Below are positions 31,609 to 39,053 of a stretch of 42,185 nt of DNA, piece by piece; within the stretch, counting starts at the first letter, position 1, and each line of letters starts with the position of its first letter. The stretch covers positions 1-42,185 of the forward strand of contig DXCY01000036.1 of assembly GCA_019115725.1 (NCBI GenBank), in the 5' to 3' direction. The DNA comes from Candidatus Luteimonas excrementigallinarum (lineage in GTDB: Bacteria > Pseudomonadota > Gammaproteobacteria > Xanthomonadales > Xanthomonadaceae). Below the pieces are notes generated by a model that was not told the DNA's origin, ran no database searches, and saw nothing but the letters and a program-made list of their open reading frames with translations. The translations under genes and the position numbers were made by a program.

Positions 31609-33243
31609 TTGCATCGACGTGATTTCCTGACCCTGGGGGGGCTTGGTATCGGCGCCCTGGTGCTGCCGCCTTTCATCGGCCGCGCAATTGCCGCTGAAGA
31701 GCTGATGCTGGCGCTGGACGCCGGGCTCAAGCGCCAGCTGGCGGATGTGGCGCTGGAAGCCGCCACCGGTGGCGGGGCCAGCTACTGCGATGTGCGCATC
31801 GGCCGCTACCTGCGCCAGTTCGTGATGACCCGCGAGGACCGGGTCGAGAACGTGGTCAACGAGGAATCCACCGGCGTTGGCGTGCGGGTGATCGCCAACG
31901 GCGCGTGGGGCTTTGCCGCCACCAGCGAGCTCACCCCGCAGGCCGTGGTGCAGGCCGCGCGCCAGGCCACGGCGATTGCGCGGGCCAATGCCCGCATCCA
32001 GGTTGAACCGGTGCAGCTGGCGCCGGTCCGCGGCGTGGGTGAGGTGAGCTGGCGCACGCCGATCGAACGCAACGCGATGGAAGTGCCGGTGGAGGAAAAG
32101 GTGGCGCTGCTGCTGGGCGTCAACGCCGACGCGATCAATGCCGGCGCCGACTTCGTCAGCTCGCGCATGTTCGCGGTCAACGAGCAGAAGTATTTCGCCA
32201 GCACCGACGGCTCCTATATCGACCAGGACGTGCACCGTATCTGGGCCCCGTTCACGGTCACCGCGGTGGACAAGGTGAGCGGCAGGTTCCGCACCCGCGA
32301 CGGCCTGTCCGCGCCCATGGGCATGGGCTACGAATACCTCGGCGCGGATCCGGCCGGGCGCATCGAACTGCCCGGGGGCGTGGTGGCCTACACCACCTCC
32401 TACGACATGCGCGAGGATGCGGTGGCTGCGGCGAAGCAGGCGCGCGAGAAGCTCTCCGCCCCCTCGGTCGAACCCGGCCGCTACGATCTGGTGCTCGATC
32501 CCAGCCACCTGTTCCTGACCATCCACGAGAACGTGGGACACCCGTTGGAGCTGGACCGCGTGCTCGGCTATGAAGCCAACTACGCCGGCACCAGCTTCGC
32601 TACCGTTGAGCGCATGCGGGAAGGCCTGAAGTACGGCAGCGAGCGGGTGAACTTCTTCGCCGACAAGACCCAGCCCGGCAGCCTCGGCGCCGTGGCGTAT
32701 GACGACGAGGGCGTGAAGTGCAAGCGCTGGGACCTGGTGAAGGACGGCATGCTGGTCGACTACCAGGCCACCCGCGATCAGGCCCACATTCTCGGCAAGA
32801 CCGAATCCGACGGCTGCAGCTACGCCGATTCCTGGTCGACGGTGCAGTTCCAGCGCATGCCCAACGTGTCGCTGGCGCCGGGCAAGGCGCCGCTGACCGT
32901 GGCAGAGATGATTGCGGATGTGGAAGACGGCATCTACATCCACGGGCGCGGTTCGTACTCGATTGACCAGCAGCGCTACAACGCCCAGTTCGGCGGGCAG
33001 CTGTACTACGAGATCAGGAACGGCGAGGTGACCCGGATGCTGGAGGATGTGGCCTACCAGATTCGCACGCCGGAGTTCTGGAACGCCTGCAGCGCGATCT
33101 GTGACGAGCGCGATTTCCGCCTTGGCGGGTCGTTCTTCGACGGCAAGGGGCAGCCTTCGCAGGTGTCCGCGGTGTCGCATGGTTCGGCGACCACCCGGTT
33201 CGACGGCATCAACGTGATCAACACCGCCCGCAGCCTCGGCTGA
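31609..33243 (+). CDS. tldD: Tat-exported TldD-type metalloprotease, copy 1
   Basis: This 544-residue TldD/PmbA family protein carries the zinc motif HENVGH (HExxxH, H306-H311), with conserved cysteines in NACSAICD (C494, C498), one of which may be the third ligand as in E. coli TldD. The N-terminus has a twin-arginine leader (HRRDFLTL, hydrophobic core, AIAAEE), absent from cytoplasmic E. coli TldD (481 residues). Known TldD acts with TldE to trim peptides such as the microcin B17 leader. It starts with TTG at 31609, with GGAGGGA upstream; no ATG precedes the twin arginines. First gene of a long co-directional cluster. Expected periplasmic; substrate unknown. Confidence 0.88.
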   Translation: MHRRDFLTLGGLGIGALVLPPFIGRAIAAEELMLALDAGLKRQLADVALEAATGGGASYCDVRIGRYLRQFVMTREDRVENVVNEESTGVGVRVIANGAWGFAATSELTPQAVVQAARQATAIARANARIQVEPVQLAPVRGVGEVSWRTPIERNAMEVPVEEKVALLLGVNADAINAGADFVSSRMFAVNEQKYFASTDGSYIDQDVHRIWAPFTVTAVDKVSGRFRTRDGLSAPMGMGYEYLGADPAGRIELPGGVVAYTTSYDMREDAVAAAKQAREKLSAPSVEPGRYDLVLDPSHLFLTIHENVGHPLELDRVLGYEANYAGTSFATVERMREGLKYGSERVNFFADKTQPGSLGAVAYDDEGVKCKRWDLVKDGMLVDYQATRDQAHILGKTESDGCSYADSWSTVQFQRMPNVSLAPGKAPLTVAEMIADVEDGIYIHGRGSYSIDQQRYNAQFGGQLYYEIRNGEVTRMLEDVAYQIRTPEFWNACSAICDERDFRLGGSFFDGKGQPSQVSAVSHGSATTRFDGINVINTARSLG

Positions 33244-33258
33244 TGTGCCAAAAGCCAT

Positions 33259-33287
33259 TTGACGCTCATTCACCCGGCCGCAAGAAT
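33259..33287 (+). promoter_or_regulatory. Possible internal promoter ahead of the second TldD gene
   Basis: TTGACG (33259-33264) and AAGAAT (33282-33287) are 17 bases apart, matching 5 and 4 of 6 consensus positions. It lies in the 141-base gap between the two TldD genes, the largest gap within this cluster. Confidence 0.4.
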
Positions 33288-33297
33288 CGATGCGGCC
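33276..33297 (+). other. Intercistronic hairpin between the TldD genes
   Basis: GGCCGCA (33276-33282) and TGCGGCC (33291-33297) form a 7-bp stem with an 8-base loop and no T tract. It overlaps the candidate -10 box. It could stabilise or partly end the upstream message. Confidence 0.35.
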
Positions 33298-33384
33298 TGA
33301 CGCCATCCGTCGCGCTATCAATCCGCACCCTCCCATCCCGATCGCCCGCCCTGTGCGCCAGCGATCCAGCACCGGAGACCTGTC

Positions 33385-35019
33385 TTGGACAGACGTGACT
33401 TCCTGGCCCTCAGCGGCCTCGGGCTGGGCGGGCTGGTCCTGCCATCGTGGCTCGGCAAGGCCGTGGCCGCCGATGAGCTGGTGACCGTCCTCGATCCCGC
33501 CATCAAGAAACGCCTGGCCGATACGGCGCTGCAGGCCGCCACCGGTGCCGGTGCCAGCTATTGCGACGTGCGCATCGGCCGCTACCTGCGCCAGTTCGTG
33601 ATGACCCGCGAGGACAAGGTGCAGAACGTGGTCAACGCCGAATCCACCGGCGTCGGCGTGCGGGTGATCGCCGACGGCGCCTGGGGGTTCGCCGCCACCA
33701 ATGACATCAGCCCCGACGCCGTGGCCCGCGCCGCGCGCCAGGCGACCGCGATCGCCAAGGCCAACGCCCGGATCCAGGGCGAGCCCGTGCAGCTGGCCCC
33801 GGTGCAGGGCGTGGGCGAGGTGAGCTGGCGTACGCCGATCCAGCGCAACGCCATGGAAGTGCCGGTCAAGGAAAAGGTGGAGCTGCTGCTGGGCGTCAAT
33901 GCCGCGGCGCTGGGCGCCGGTGCCAGCTTCGTCAATTCCACCCTGTTCGCAGTCAACGAGCAGAAGTACTTCGCCAGCACCGACGGCTCCTATATCGACC
34001 AGGACGTGCACCGCATCTGGGCGCCGATGACCGTCACCGCCATCGACCAGTCCAGCGGCAGGTTCCGCACCCGGGCCGGGCTGTCGGCGCCGATGGGGCT
34101 GGGCTATGAATACTTCGATGCCGATCCCGCGCAGAAATTCGTTTCCCCCAACGGCGTCGTCAACTACGGCCACTCCTACGACATGGTCGAGGACGCGGTG
34201 GCCGCGGCGAAGCAGGCGCGCGAGAAGCTCACCGCGCCGTCGGTGGAGCCGGGCCGCTATGACCTGGTGCTTGATCCCTCGCACACCTGGTTGACCATCC
34301 ATGAATCCGTCGGCCACCCGCTGGAGCTGGATCGCGTGCTCGGCTACGAGGCCAACTACGCCGGCACCAGTTTCGCCACCCTCGACAAGCGCGAGGAAGG
34401 CTTCCAGTACGGCAGCGACCTGGTCACGATCTTCGCCGACAAGACCCAGCCCGGCAGCCTCGGCGCCGTGGCGTATGACGACGAAGGCGTGAAGTGCAAG
34501 CGCTGGGACCTGATCCGCGACGGCATCCTGGTCGACTACCAGACCATCCGCGACCAGGCCCATATCCTCGGCAAGGACGCGTCGGATGGCTGCTGCTACG
34601 CCGATTCCTGGTCGACGGTGCAGTTCCAGCGCATGCCCAACGTGTCCATGGCCCCGGGCAAGGCGCCACTGTCGGTGGAGGACATGATCAAGGACGTCGA
34701 GAACGGCATCTACATCATCGGCGACGGCTCGTTCTCGATCGACCAGCAGCGCTACAACGCGCAGTTCGGCGGCCAGCTGTTCTACGAGATCAAGGACGGT
34801 GAAATCACCGGCATGATCGAGGACGTGGCCTACCAGATCCGCACCCCGGAATTCTGGAACGCCTGCAGCGCGGTCTGCGACGAATCCGACTATCGCCTGG
34901 GTGGCTCGTTCTTCGACGGCAAGGGCCAGCCTTCTCAGGTGTCGGCCGTGTCGCACGGCTCGTCCACCGCCCGCTTCGACGGCATCAACGTGATCAATAC
35001 CGCCCGCTCGCTCGGCTGA
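33385..35019 (+). CDS. tldD: Tat-exported TldD-type metalloprotease, copy 2
   Basis: Exactly as long as copy 1 (544 residues) and alignable to it without gaps. By eye roughly four fifths of positions are identical. The zinc motif is HESVGH (H306-H311), and C494 and C498 are kept (NACSAVCDE). The leader is again twin-arginine (DRRDFLALSGLGLGG, VAADE). Differences cluster around residues 105-118, 218-265 and 328-345, so the substrate surface may differ while the catalytic core is constant. It starts with TTG at 33385, with GGAG 8 bases upstream. TldE follows after 25 bases. Two active-looking TldD subunits beside one TldE suggest alternative heterodimers. Confidence 0.88.
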   Translation: MDRRDFLALSGLGLGGLVLPSWLGKAVAADELVTVLDPAIKKRLADTALQAATGAGASYCDVRIGRYLRQFVMTREDKVQNVVNAESTGVGVRVIADGAWGFAATNDISPDAVARAARQATAIAKANARIQGEPVQLAPVQGVGEVSWRTPIQRNAMEVPVKEKVELLLGVNAAALGAGASFVNSTLFAVNEQKYFASTDGSYIDQDVHRIWAPMTVTAIDQSSGRFRTRAGLSAPMGLGYEYFDADPAQKFVSPNGVVNYGHSYDMVEDAVAAAKQAREKLTAPSVEPGRYDLVLDPSHTWLTIHESVGHPLELDRVLGYEANYAGTSFATLDKREEGFQYGSDLVTIFADKTQPGSLGAVAYDDEGVKCKRWDLIRDGILVDYQTIRDQAHILGKDASDGCCYADSWSTVQFQRMPNVSMAPGKAPLSVEDMIKDVENGIYIIGDGSFSIDQQRYNAQFGGQLFYEIKDGEITGMIEDVAYQIRTPEFWNACSAVCDESDYRLGGSFFDGKGQPSQVSAVSHGSSTARFDGINVINTARSLG

Positions 35020-35044
35020 CCGGTACCAAGGAGACTTCCACAAC

Positions 35045-36373
35045 ATGACCATCTTCACCGAAGAGCAGGCCCGCGCCATCCTCGACAAGGTCGTGGCCCT
35101 GTCCACGGCCGACGAATGCACCGCCACCCTGAGCGGCTCGGTCGAGGGCAACATCCGCTTTGCCCGCAACAGCGTGTCCACCAGTGGCGAGGTTGCCAAC
35201 GCCGAACTCGCTGTGCAGGTGGCCTTCGGCAAGCGCGTGGGCACGGCCACCATCAACGAGTTCAGTGACGAGGCCCTGGAACGCGTAGTGCGCCGGGCCG
35301 AAGACCTTGCGCGGCTGGCCCCGGAGAACGCCGAGTTCATGCCCGCCATCGGGCCGCAGCAGTACCGTCCCAGCCCGACATTCAGTGAATCCACCGCGGC
35401 AATCACCCCGGATTTCCGCGCCGGCGTGGCGGCTGATTCCATCGCCCCGTGCCGGCAGCAGAACCTGGTGGCCGCCGGGTTCCTCGAGGACGGGCAGAGC
35501 TTCACCGCGTTTGCCAACAGCAACGGCAACTTCGGCTACCAGCGCGGCACCAGCTTCGATTACACCTGCACCGTGCGGACCGAAGACGGGCAGGGCTCGG
35601 GCTGGGTGGGACGCAACCTGCGCCATGCCAGCGATTTCGACGCCAGCCGCGACGTGGCGGTGGCGATGCGCAAGGCCAGCTCGTCGGCCGGCGCGCGTGC
35701 GCTGGAGCCGGGCAAGTACACGGTGATCCTGGAGCCGGCCGCGGTGGCCGGGCTGGTGTCGTTCATGATGCGCTTCTTCGATGCGCGCAGCGCCGACGAG
35801 GGCCGCAGCTTTCTTTCCAGGCGCGGTGGCGGCAACCGGCTGGGCGAGCAGCTGTTCGACCCGCGGGTGAACGTGATTGCCGATCCTTGGAACGAGGACG
35901 TGCCGGTGATGCCGTGGGACGGCGAGGGCATGCCGCGCGAACGCATGCCGATCATCGAGAACGGCAAGGTGGCCGCGCTGAACTACTCGCGCTACTGGGC
36001 CCAGCAGCAGGGCCAGCGCGCCGTGGGCAGTCCGGGCAACATGATCATGTCGGGCGGCGACAAGTCGACCGGCGAGCTGATTGCCGGCACCGATCGCGGC
36101 GTGCTGGTGACCCGCACCTGGTACATCCGCATGGTGGATCCGCAGACCGTGCTGCTGACCGGCCTGACCCGCGATGGCACGTTCTATATCGAGGACGGGC
36201 AGATCCGCTATCCGATCAAGAACTTCCGCTTCAACGAGTCGCCGGTGATCATGCTCAACAACATCGATGAGCTGGGCCGTCCGGTGCGGGTGGGCGAGGG
36301 CCGGATGCAGATGATGCTGCCGCCGATGCGGCTGCGGGATTTCACCTTCACTTCGCTCTCTGACGCGGTGTGA
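35045..36373 (+). CDS. tldE: TldE/PmbA-type partner protein
   Basis: This 442-residue TldD/PmbA family protein has no HExxxH motif, as expected for the non-catalytic TldE (PmbA) partner that forms the cavity of the heterodimer. Typical features are the N-terminal RFARNSVSTSGEVANAELAVQVAFGKRVG, the middle EPAAVAGLVSFMMRFFDA and the C-terminal GNMIMSGGDKSTGELIAGTDRGVLVTRTWYIR. It has no leader peptide: MTIFTEEQARAILDK is a cytoplasmic start. The two TldD proteins upstream do carry Tat leaders. It could be co-exported in complex (as happens for other Tat partners) or act before export. The ATG at 35045 has AGGAG 12 bases upstream. Confidence 0.87.
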   Translation: MTIFTEEQARAILDKVVALSTADECTATLSGSVEGNIRFARNSVSTSGEVANAELAVQVAFGKRVGTATINEFSDEALERVVRRAEDLARLAPENAEFMPAIGPQQYRPSPTFSESTAAITPDFRAGVAADSIAPCRQQNLVAAGFLEDGQSFTAFANSNGNFGYQRGTSFDYTCTVRTEDGQGSGWVGRNLRHASDFDASRDVAVAMRKASSSAGARALEPGKYTVILEPAAVAGLVSFMMRFFDARSADEGRSFLSRRGGGNRLGEQLFDPRVNVIADPWNEDVPVMPWDGEGMPRERMPIIENGKVAALNYSRYWAQQQGQRAVGSPGNMIMSGGDKSTGELIAGTDRGVLVTRTWYIRMVDPQTVLLTGLTRDGTFYIEDGQIRYPIKNFRFNESPVIMLNNIDELGRPVRVGEGRMQMMLPPMRLRDFTFTSLSDAV

Positions 36374-36381
36374 CCAGGTGG

Positions 36382-36404
36382 CGCGTCACGTGGCTTCGTG
36401 CGCG
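36382..36404 (+). other. Small hairpin between tldE and the DUF4159 gene
   Basis: CGCG-T-CACG (36382-36390) can pair with CGTGCGCG (36397-36404) around a 6-base loop with one bulged T. There is no T tract, so it is a weak attenuator or RNA-stability element at most. Confidence 0.25.
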
Positions 36405-36427
36405 TGGCGCGCTCCTGCCATGAAGGC

Positions 36428-37126
36428 ATGAACCGGGCGGATTTCCTCAGGTTGATGTTGGGTGGCGCGGCAGCCCTGGCGCTGCCGCGGCCGCTGCTGG
36501 CGGCAGCTGGGTACGACTTCCGCTTCACCCGCCTGCGCTACGAGTCCGGCGACTGGGACGTGGATGCGCGGATGCCGTCGAACGTCATTACCGCGCTGAT
36601 CGACTACACCAACCTGCGGGTGGATCCCGAGGAGCAGGTGCTGGACCTGGCCGATCCACGCATGCTCACCGCGCCGTTCTGCTACCTGGCCGGGCACAAG
36701 CTGGTGGAGTTCAACCCGGCCGAACGGCGCAACTTCGAACGCTATGTGCGCAACGGCGGCTTCGTCTTCGTCGATGACTGCAACCACGACATCGACGGCC
36801 TGTTCGCGAAGTCGTTCGAGGCGCAGATGGCGTCCATCTTCGGCGCCGATGCCCTGCACAAACTGCCCAACAGCCACGCGCTCTACAACAGCTTCTTCCG
36901 CTTCCCCGACGGCCCGCCGGCCACCAGCTACGAACTCAACGGCTGGGGCGACGACCTGGTGCACGACTATCTCAAGGGCATTGCCATCGACGGCCGCCTG
37001 GGCGTGCTCTACAGCAACAAGGACTATGGCTGCGAATGGGACTACGACTGGCGCAACAAGCGTTTCCTGGCCGAGGACAACACCAGGTTCGCGGTCAACA
37101 TCGTCATCTACGCGCTGACCGCGTGA
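36428..37126 (+). CDS. DUF4159 domain protein, exported
   Basis: This 232-residue protein has a leader-like N-terminus (NRADFLRLMLGGAAALALPRPLLAAAG) followed by a DUF4159 domain. The start FRFTRLRYESGDWDVDARMPSNVITALIDYT, the strand FVFVDDCNHDIDGLF and the late segment DGRLGVLYSNKDYGCEWDYDWRN suit the flavodoxin/ThuA-like fold suspected for this family. No enzymatic function is known. The leader keeps the spacing of the two TldD leaders (xR-x-DFL) but has a single arginine, so Tat export is doubtful. The ATG at 36428 starts the leader but has no well-spaced ribosome-binding site. An in-frame GTG ten codons upstream (36398) is an alternative. DUF4159 genes commonly accompany MoxR/DUF58/BatA genes, as here. 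Confidence 0.8.
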   Translation: MNRADFLRLMLGGAAALALPRPLLAAAGYDFRFTRLRYESGDWDVDARMPSNVITALIDYTNLRVDPEEQVLDLADPRMLTAPFCYLAGHKLVEFNPAERRNFERYVRNGGFVFVDDCNHDIDGLFAKSFEAQMASIFGADALHKLPNSHALYNSFFRFPDGPPATSYELNGWGDDLVHDYLKGIAIDGRLGVLYSNKDYGCEWDYDWRNKRFLAEDNTRFAVNIVIYALTA

Positions 37127-37142
37127 ACCACGGAACCCTGCA

Positions 37143-38150
37143 ATGACCGAGCCTTTGACCGAATCCGATGTGCAGCAGCGCCTGGGCGCCCTGGATGGAC
37201 TGCGCGAGGCCATTGGCCGGGCGGTGGTTGGCCAGGACGCGGTGGTCGAGCAGTTGCTGGTAGCCCTGCTGGCCGGCGGCCACTGCATGCTCGAGGGCGT
37301 GCCCGGGCTGGGCAAGACCCTGCTGGTACGGACCCTGGGCCAGGCGCTGGAGCTGGATTTCCGCCGGGTGCAGTTCACCCCGGACCTGATGCCCAGTGAC
37401 ATCCTCGGCACCGAGGTGCTGGAAGAGGAGCACGGCACTGGCCATCGCAGCTTCCGCTTCCAGAAGGGGCCGGTGTTCACCCATCTGCTGCTGGCCGACG
37501 AGCTCAACCGCACCCCGCCACGCACCCAGGCCGCGCTGCTGGAGGCAATGGCCGAGCGCACGGTCAGCTATGCGGGCGTCACCCACGCGCTGCCGGCGCC
37601 GTTCTTCGTGCTGGCCACGCAGAACCCGATTGAACAGGGCGGCACCTATCCGCTGCCCGAGGCCCAGCTGGACCGCTTCCTGCTGCAGCTGCGGGTGGAA
37701 TACCCGGATGAGGCCGAGGAGCTGGCGATTGTTGAACAGACCACCGGTGCCGGTACTGCCGAGGTGCCACGGGTGATGGATGCCGCGGCGGTGCTGGCGC
37801 TGCAGGCGCTGGTACGGCAGGTGCACGTGGGCACGGACCTGATGCAGTGGATCGTGCGCCTGGTGCGGGCCAGCCGTCCCGGCGAAGACGCCCCGGAAAC
37901 CGTGCGCAGCTATGTGAAGTGGGGTGCCGGACCGCGTGCCGCGCAGTCGCTGGTGCTGGCGGCCAAGGCCCGCGCGCTGCTGCATGGCAGGCTGGCCGCC
38001 ACCCGCGACGATGTGGCCGCCCTGGCCGCGCCGGTCATGCGCCATCGTCTGCTACTGTCCTTCGCGGCGGAGGCGGAGGGCGTGCACGCCGACGATGTGG
38101 TTGAAGCGCTGCTGCGCGAGGTGCCGCCGCCGGGCACCGCGGCCGACTGA
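37143..38150 (+). CDS. moxR: MoxR family AAA+ ATPase
   Basis: This 335-residue cytoplasmic ATPase has a Walker A motif GVPGLGKT (residues 52-59), a Walker B segment LLLADELNR followed by the family signature PPRTQAALLEAMAER, sensor-1 ATQNPIEQGGTYPLPEAQLDRF, and a C-terminal lid domain ending near residue 325. MoxR proteins act as chaperone-like machines that help mature or insert metal cofactors or assemble complexes, usually with vWA-domain partners encoded next to them. Here the partners are the DUF58 and BatA-type genes. The ATG at 37143 follows the DUF4159 gene by 16 bases. Its client in this cluster is unknown; the upstream zinc proteases are plausible clients by position only. Confidence 0.93.
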   Translation: MTEPLTESDVQQRLGALDGLREAIGRAVVGQDAVVEQLLVALLAGGHCMLEGVPGLGKTLLVRTLGQALELDFRRVQFTPDLMPSDILGTEVLEEEHGTGHRSFRFQKGPVFTHLLLADELNRTPPRTQAALLEAMAERTVSYAGVTHALPAPFFVLATQNPIEQGGTYPLPEAQLDRFLLQLRVEYPDEAEELAIVEQTTGAGTAEVPRVMDAAAVLALQALVRQVHVGTDLMQWIVRLVRASRPGEDAPETVRSYVKWGAGPRAAQSLVLAAKARALLHGRLAATRDDVAALAAPVMRHRLLLSFAAEAEGVHADDVVEALLREVPPPGTAAD

Positions 38151-38165
38151 TCCGCGGGCGTACGG

Positions 38166-39053
38166 ATGGACTGGGATCCGATCCCGCCGCAGCTACGCGG
38201 CCTGCTGCGCACGCTGCGGATCGGGGCGCGTCGTGCCACGGGCGGGCGTGGGTACGGGTCGCATCGCAGCCGGGAGCGCGGCGCGGGACTGGAATTCGTC
38301 CAGTACCGCGGCTACGAACCCGGCGATGAGCTGCGCCGGATCGACTGGAAACTCTACGCCCGCAGCGACCGGTTCTACGTGCGCGAGGCCGAGCGGGAAA
38401 GTCCGCTGGCCATCTGGGTGCTGGTGGATGCCAGCGCCTCGATGCAGCAGGCCGACGAGGCACGTCCGGACTGGTCGCGCCTGGACGCCGCCAGGGCGCT
38501 GGCCGCATGTGTGTTCGAACTGGCCCTGGCGCAGGGGGATCCATTCGGCCTGGCGCTGACAGGCAACGACGGCCTGTCGCTGCTGCCGCCGGTGGCAGGC
38601 GTCCGCCAGCGAGACCGGCTGCGGATGGCGCTGCACGAGGCCCGTGCCGGCGGCGGCTTTCCCGGGGAAGATCGCCTGGACGTGCTGCGCCAGCGGATCG
38701 GTCCGGATGACGTGGTCGTCGCGCTGGGAGACTTCTTCGATGACAGCGCGATTGCCCTGGCCACAAAGCTGGCCGCAGCGCGGCGTGAGGTGCTGGCCAT
38801 CCAGCTGCTAACGGCGGGCGAGCGCGATTTCCCGTTCACTGACGGACGGCGTTTCCGCGATCCGGAGACCGGTGCGGAGCTGCCCGGCGACGGCCCGGCC
38901 ATGCGGGAAGGGTTCCTTGCCCGCTTCGGCGCCGCCCAGGGCAGGCTGCAGGCGCGCTTTGATGCCGCCGGCATCCGCCATGCCGTCCACGTGCTGGATG
39001 AACCTTTGGAGCAGCCGCTGCGGCGTCTGTTCGGCCGGGCAGGGCGGCCATGA
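38166..39053 (+). CDS. DUF58 domain protein (vWA-like)
   Basis: This 295-residue protein shows the DUF58 signature EFVQYRGYEPGDELRRIDWKLYARSD (around residues 41-66) within a vWA-like fold. A metal-site-like LVDASASMQ follows at about residue 88, with further strands such as DVVVALGDFFDD. There is no transmembrane helix. In MoxR operons DUF58 proteins are thought to pair with MoxR, though no biochemical role is settled. It follows moxR by 15 bases and ends in a 4-base overlap (ATGA) with the BatA-type gene, indicating tight translational linkage. Confidence 0.9.
   Translation: MDWDPIPPQLRGLLRTLRIGARRATGGRGYGSHRSRERGAGLEFVQYRGYEPGDELRRIDWKLYARSDRFYVREAERESPLAIWVLVDASASMQQADEARPDWSRLDAARALAACVFELALAQGDPFGLALTGNDGLSLLPPVAGVRQRDRLRMALHEARAGGGFPGEDRLDVLRQRIGPDDVVVALGDFFDDSAIALATKLAAARREVLAIQLLTAGERDFPFTDGRRFRDPETGAELPGDGPAMREGFLARFGAAQGRLQARFDAAGIRHAVHVLDEPLEQPLRRLFGRAGRP

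Noticed and set aside
33244..33384. Precursor peptide gene between the TldD copies
   Set aside because: No short frame with a convincing ribosome-binding site and leader/core pattern was found in the gap.
29680..35529. Uninterrupted minus-strand frame of 1949 codons across the YdeP-type, TldD and TldE genes
   Set aside because: It is antisense to three genes with strong family motifs. Its composition (long Gly/Arg/His/Val runs) is what high-GC codons give in the complementary frame, and it crosses gene boundaries and the divergent promoter gap. No recognisable domain.
36398..36427. Earlier GTG start for the DUF4159 gene giving a longer N-terminus
   Set aside because: It would put ten extra residues before the leader and overlap a small hairpin. 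The ATG at 36428 directly begins the leader, although its ribosome-binding site is poor, so the choice is not certain.
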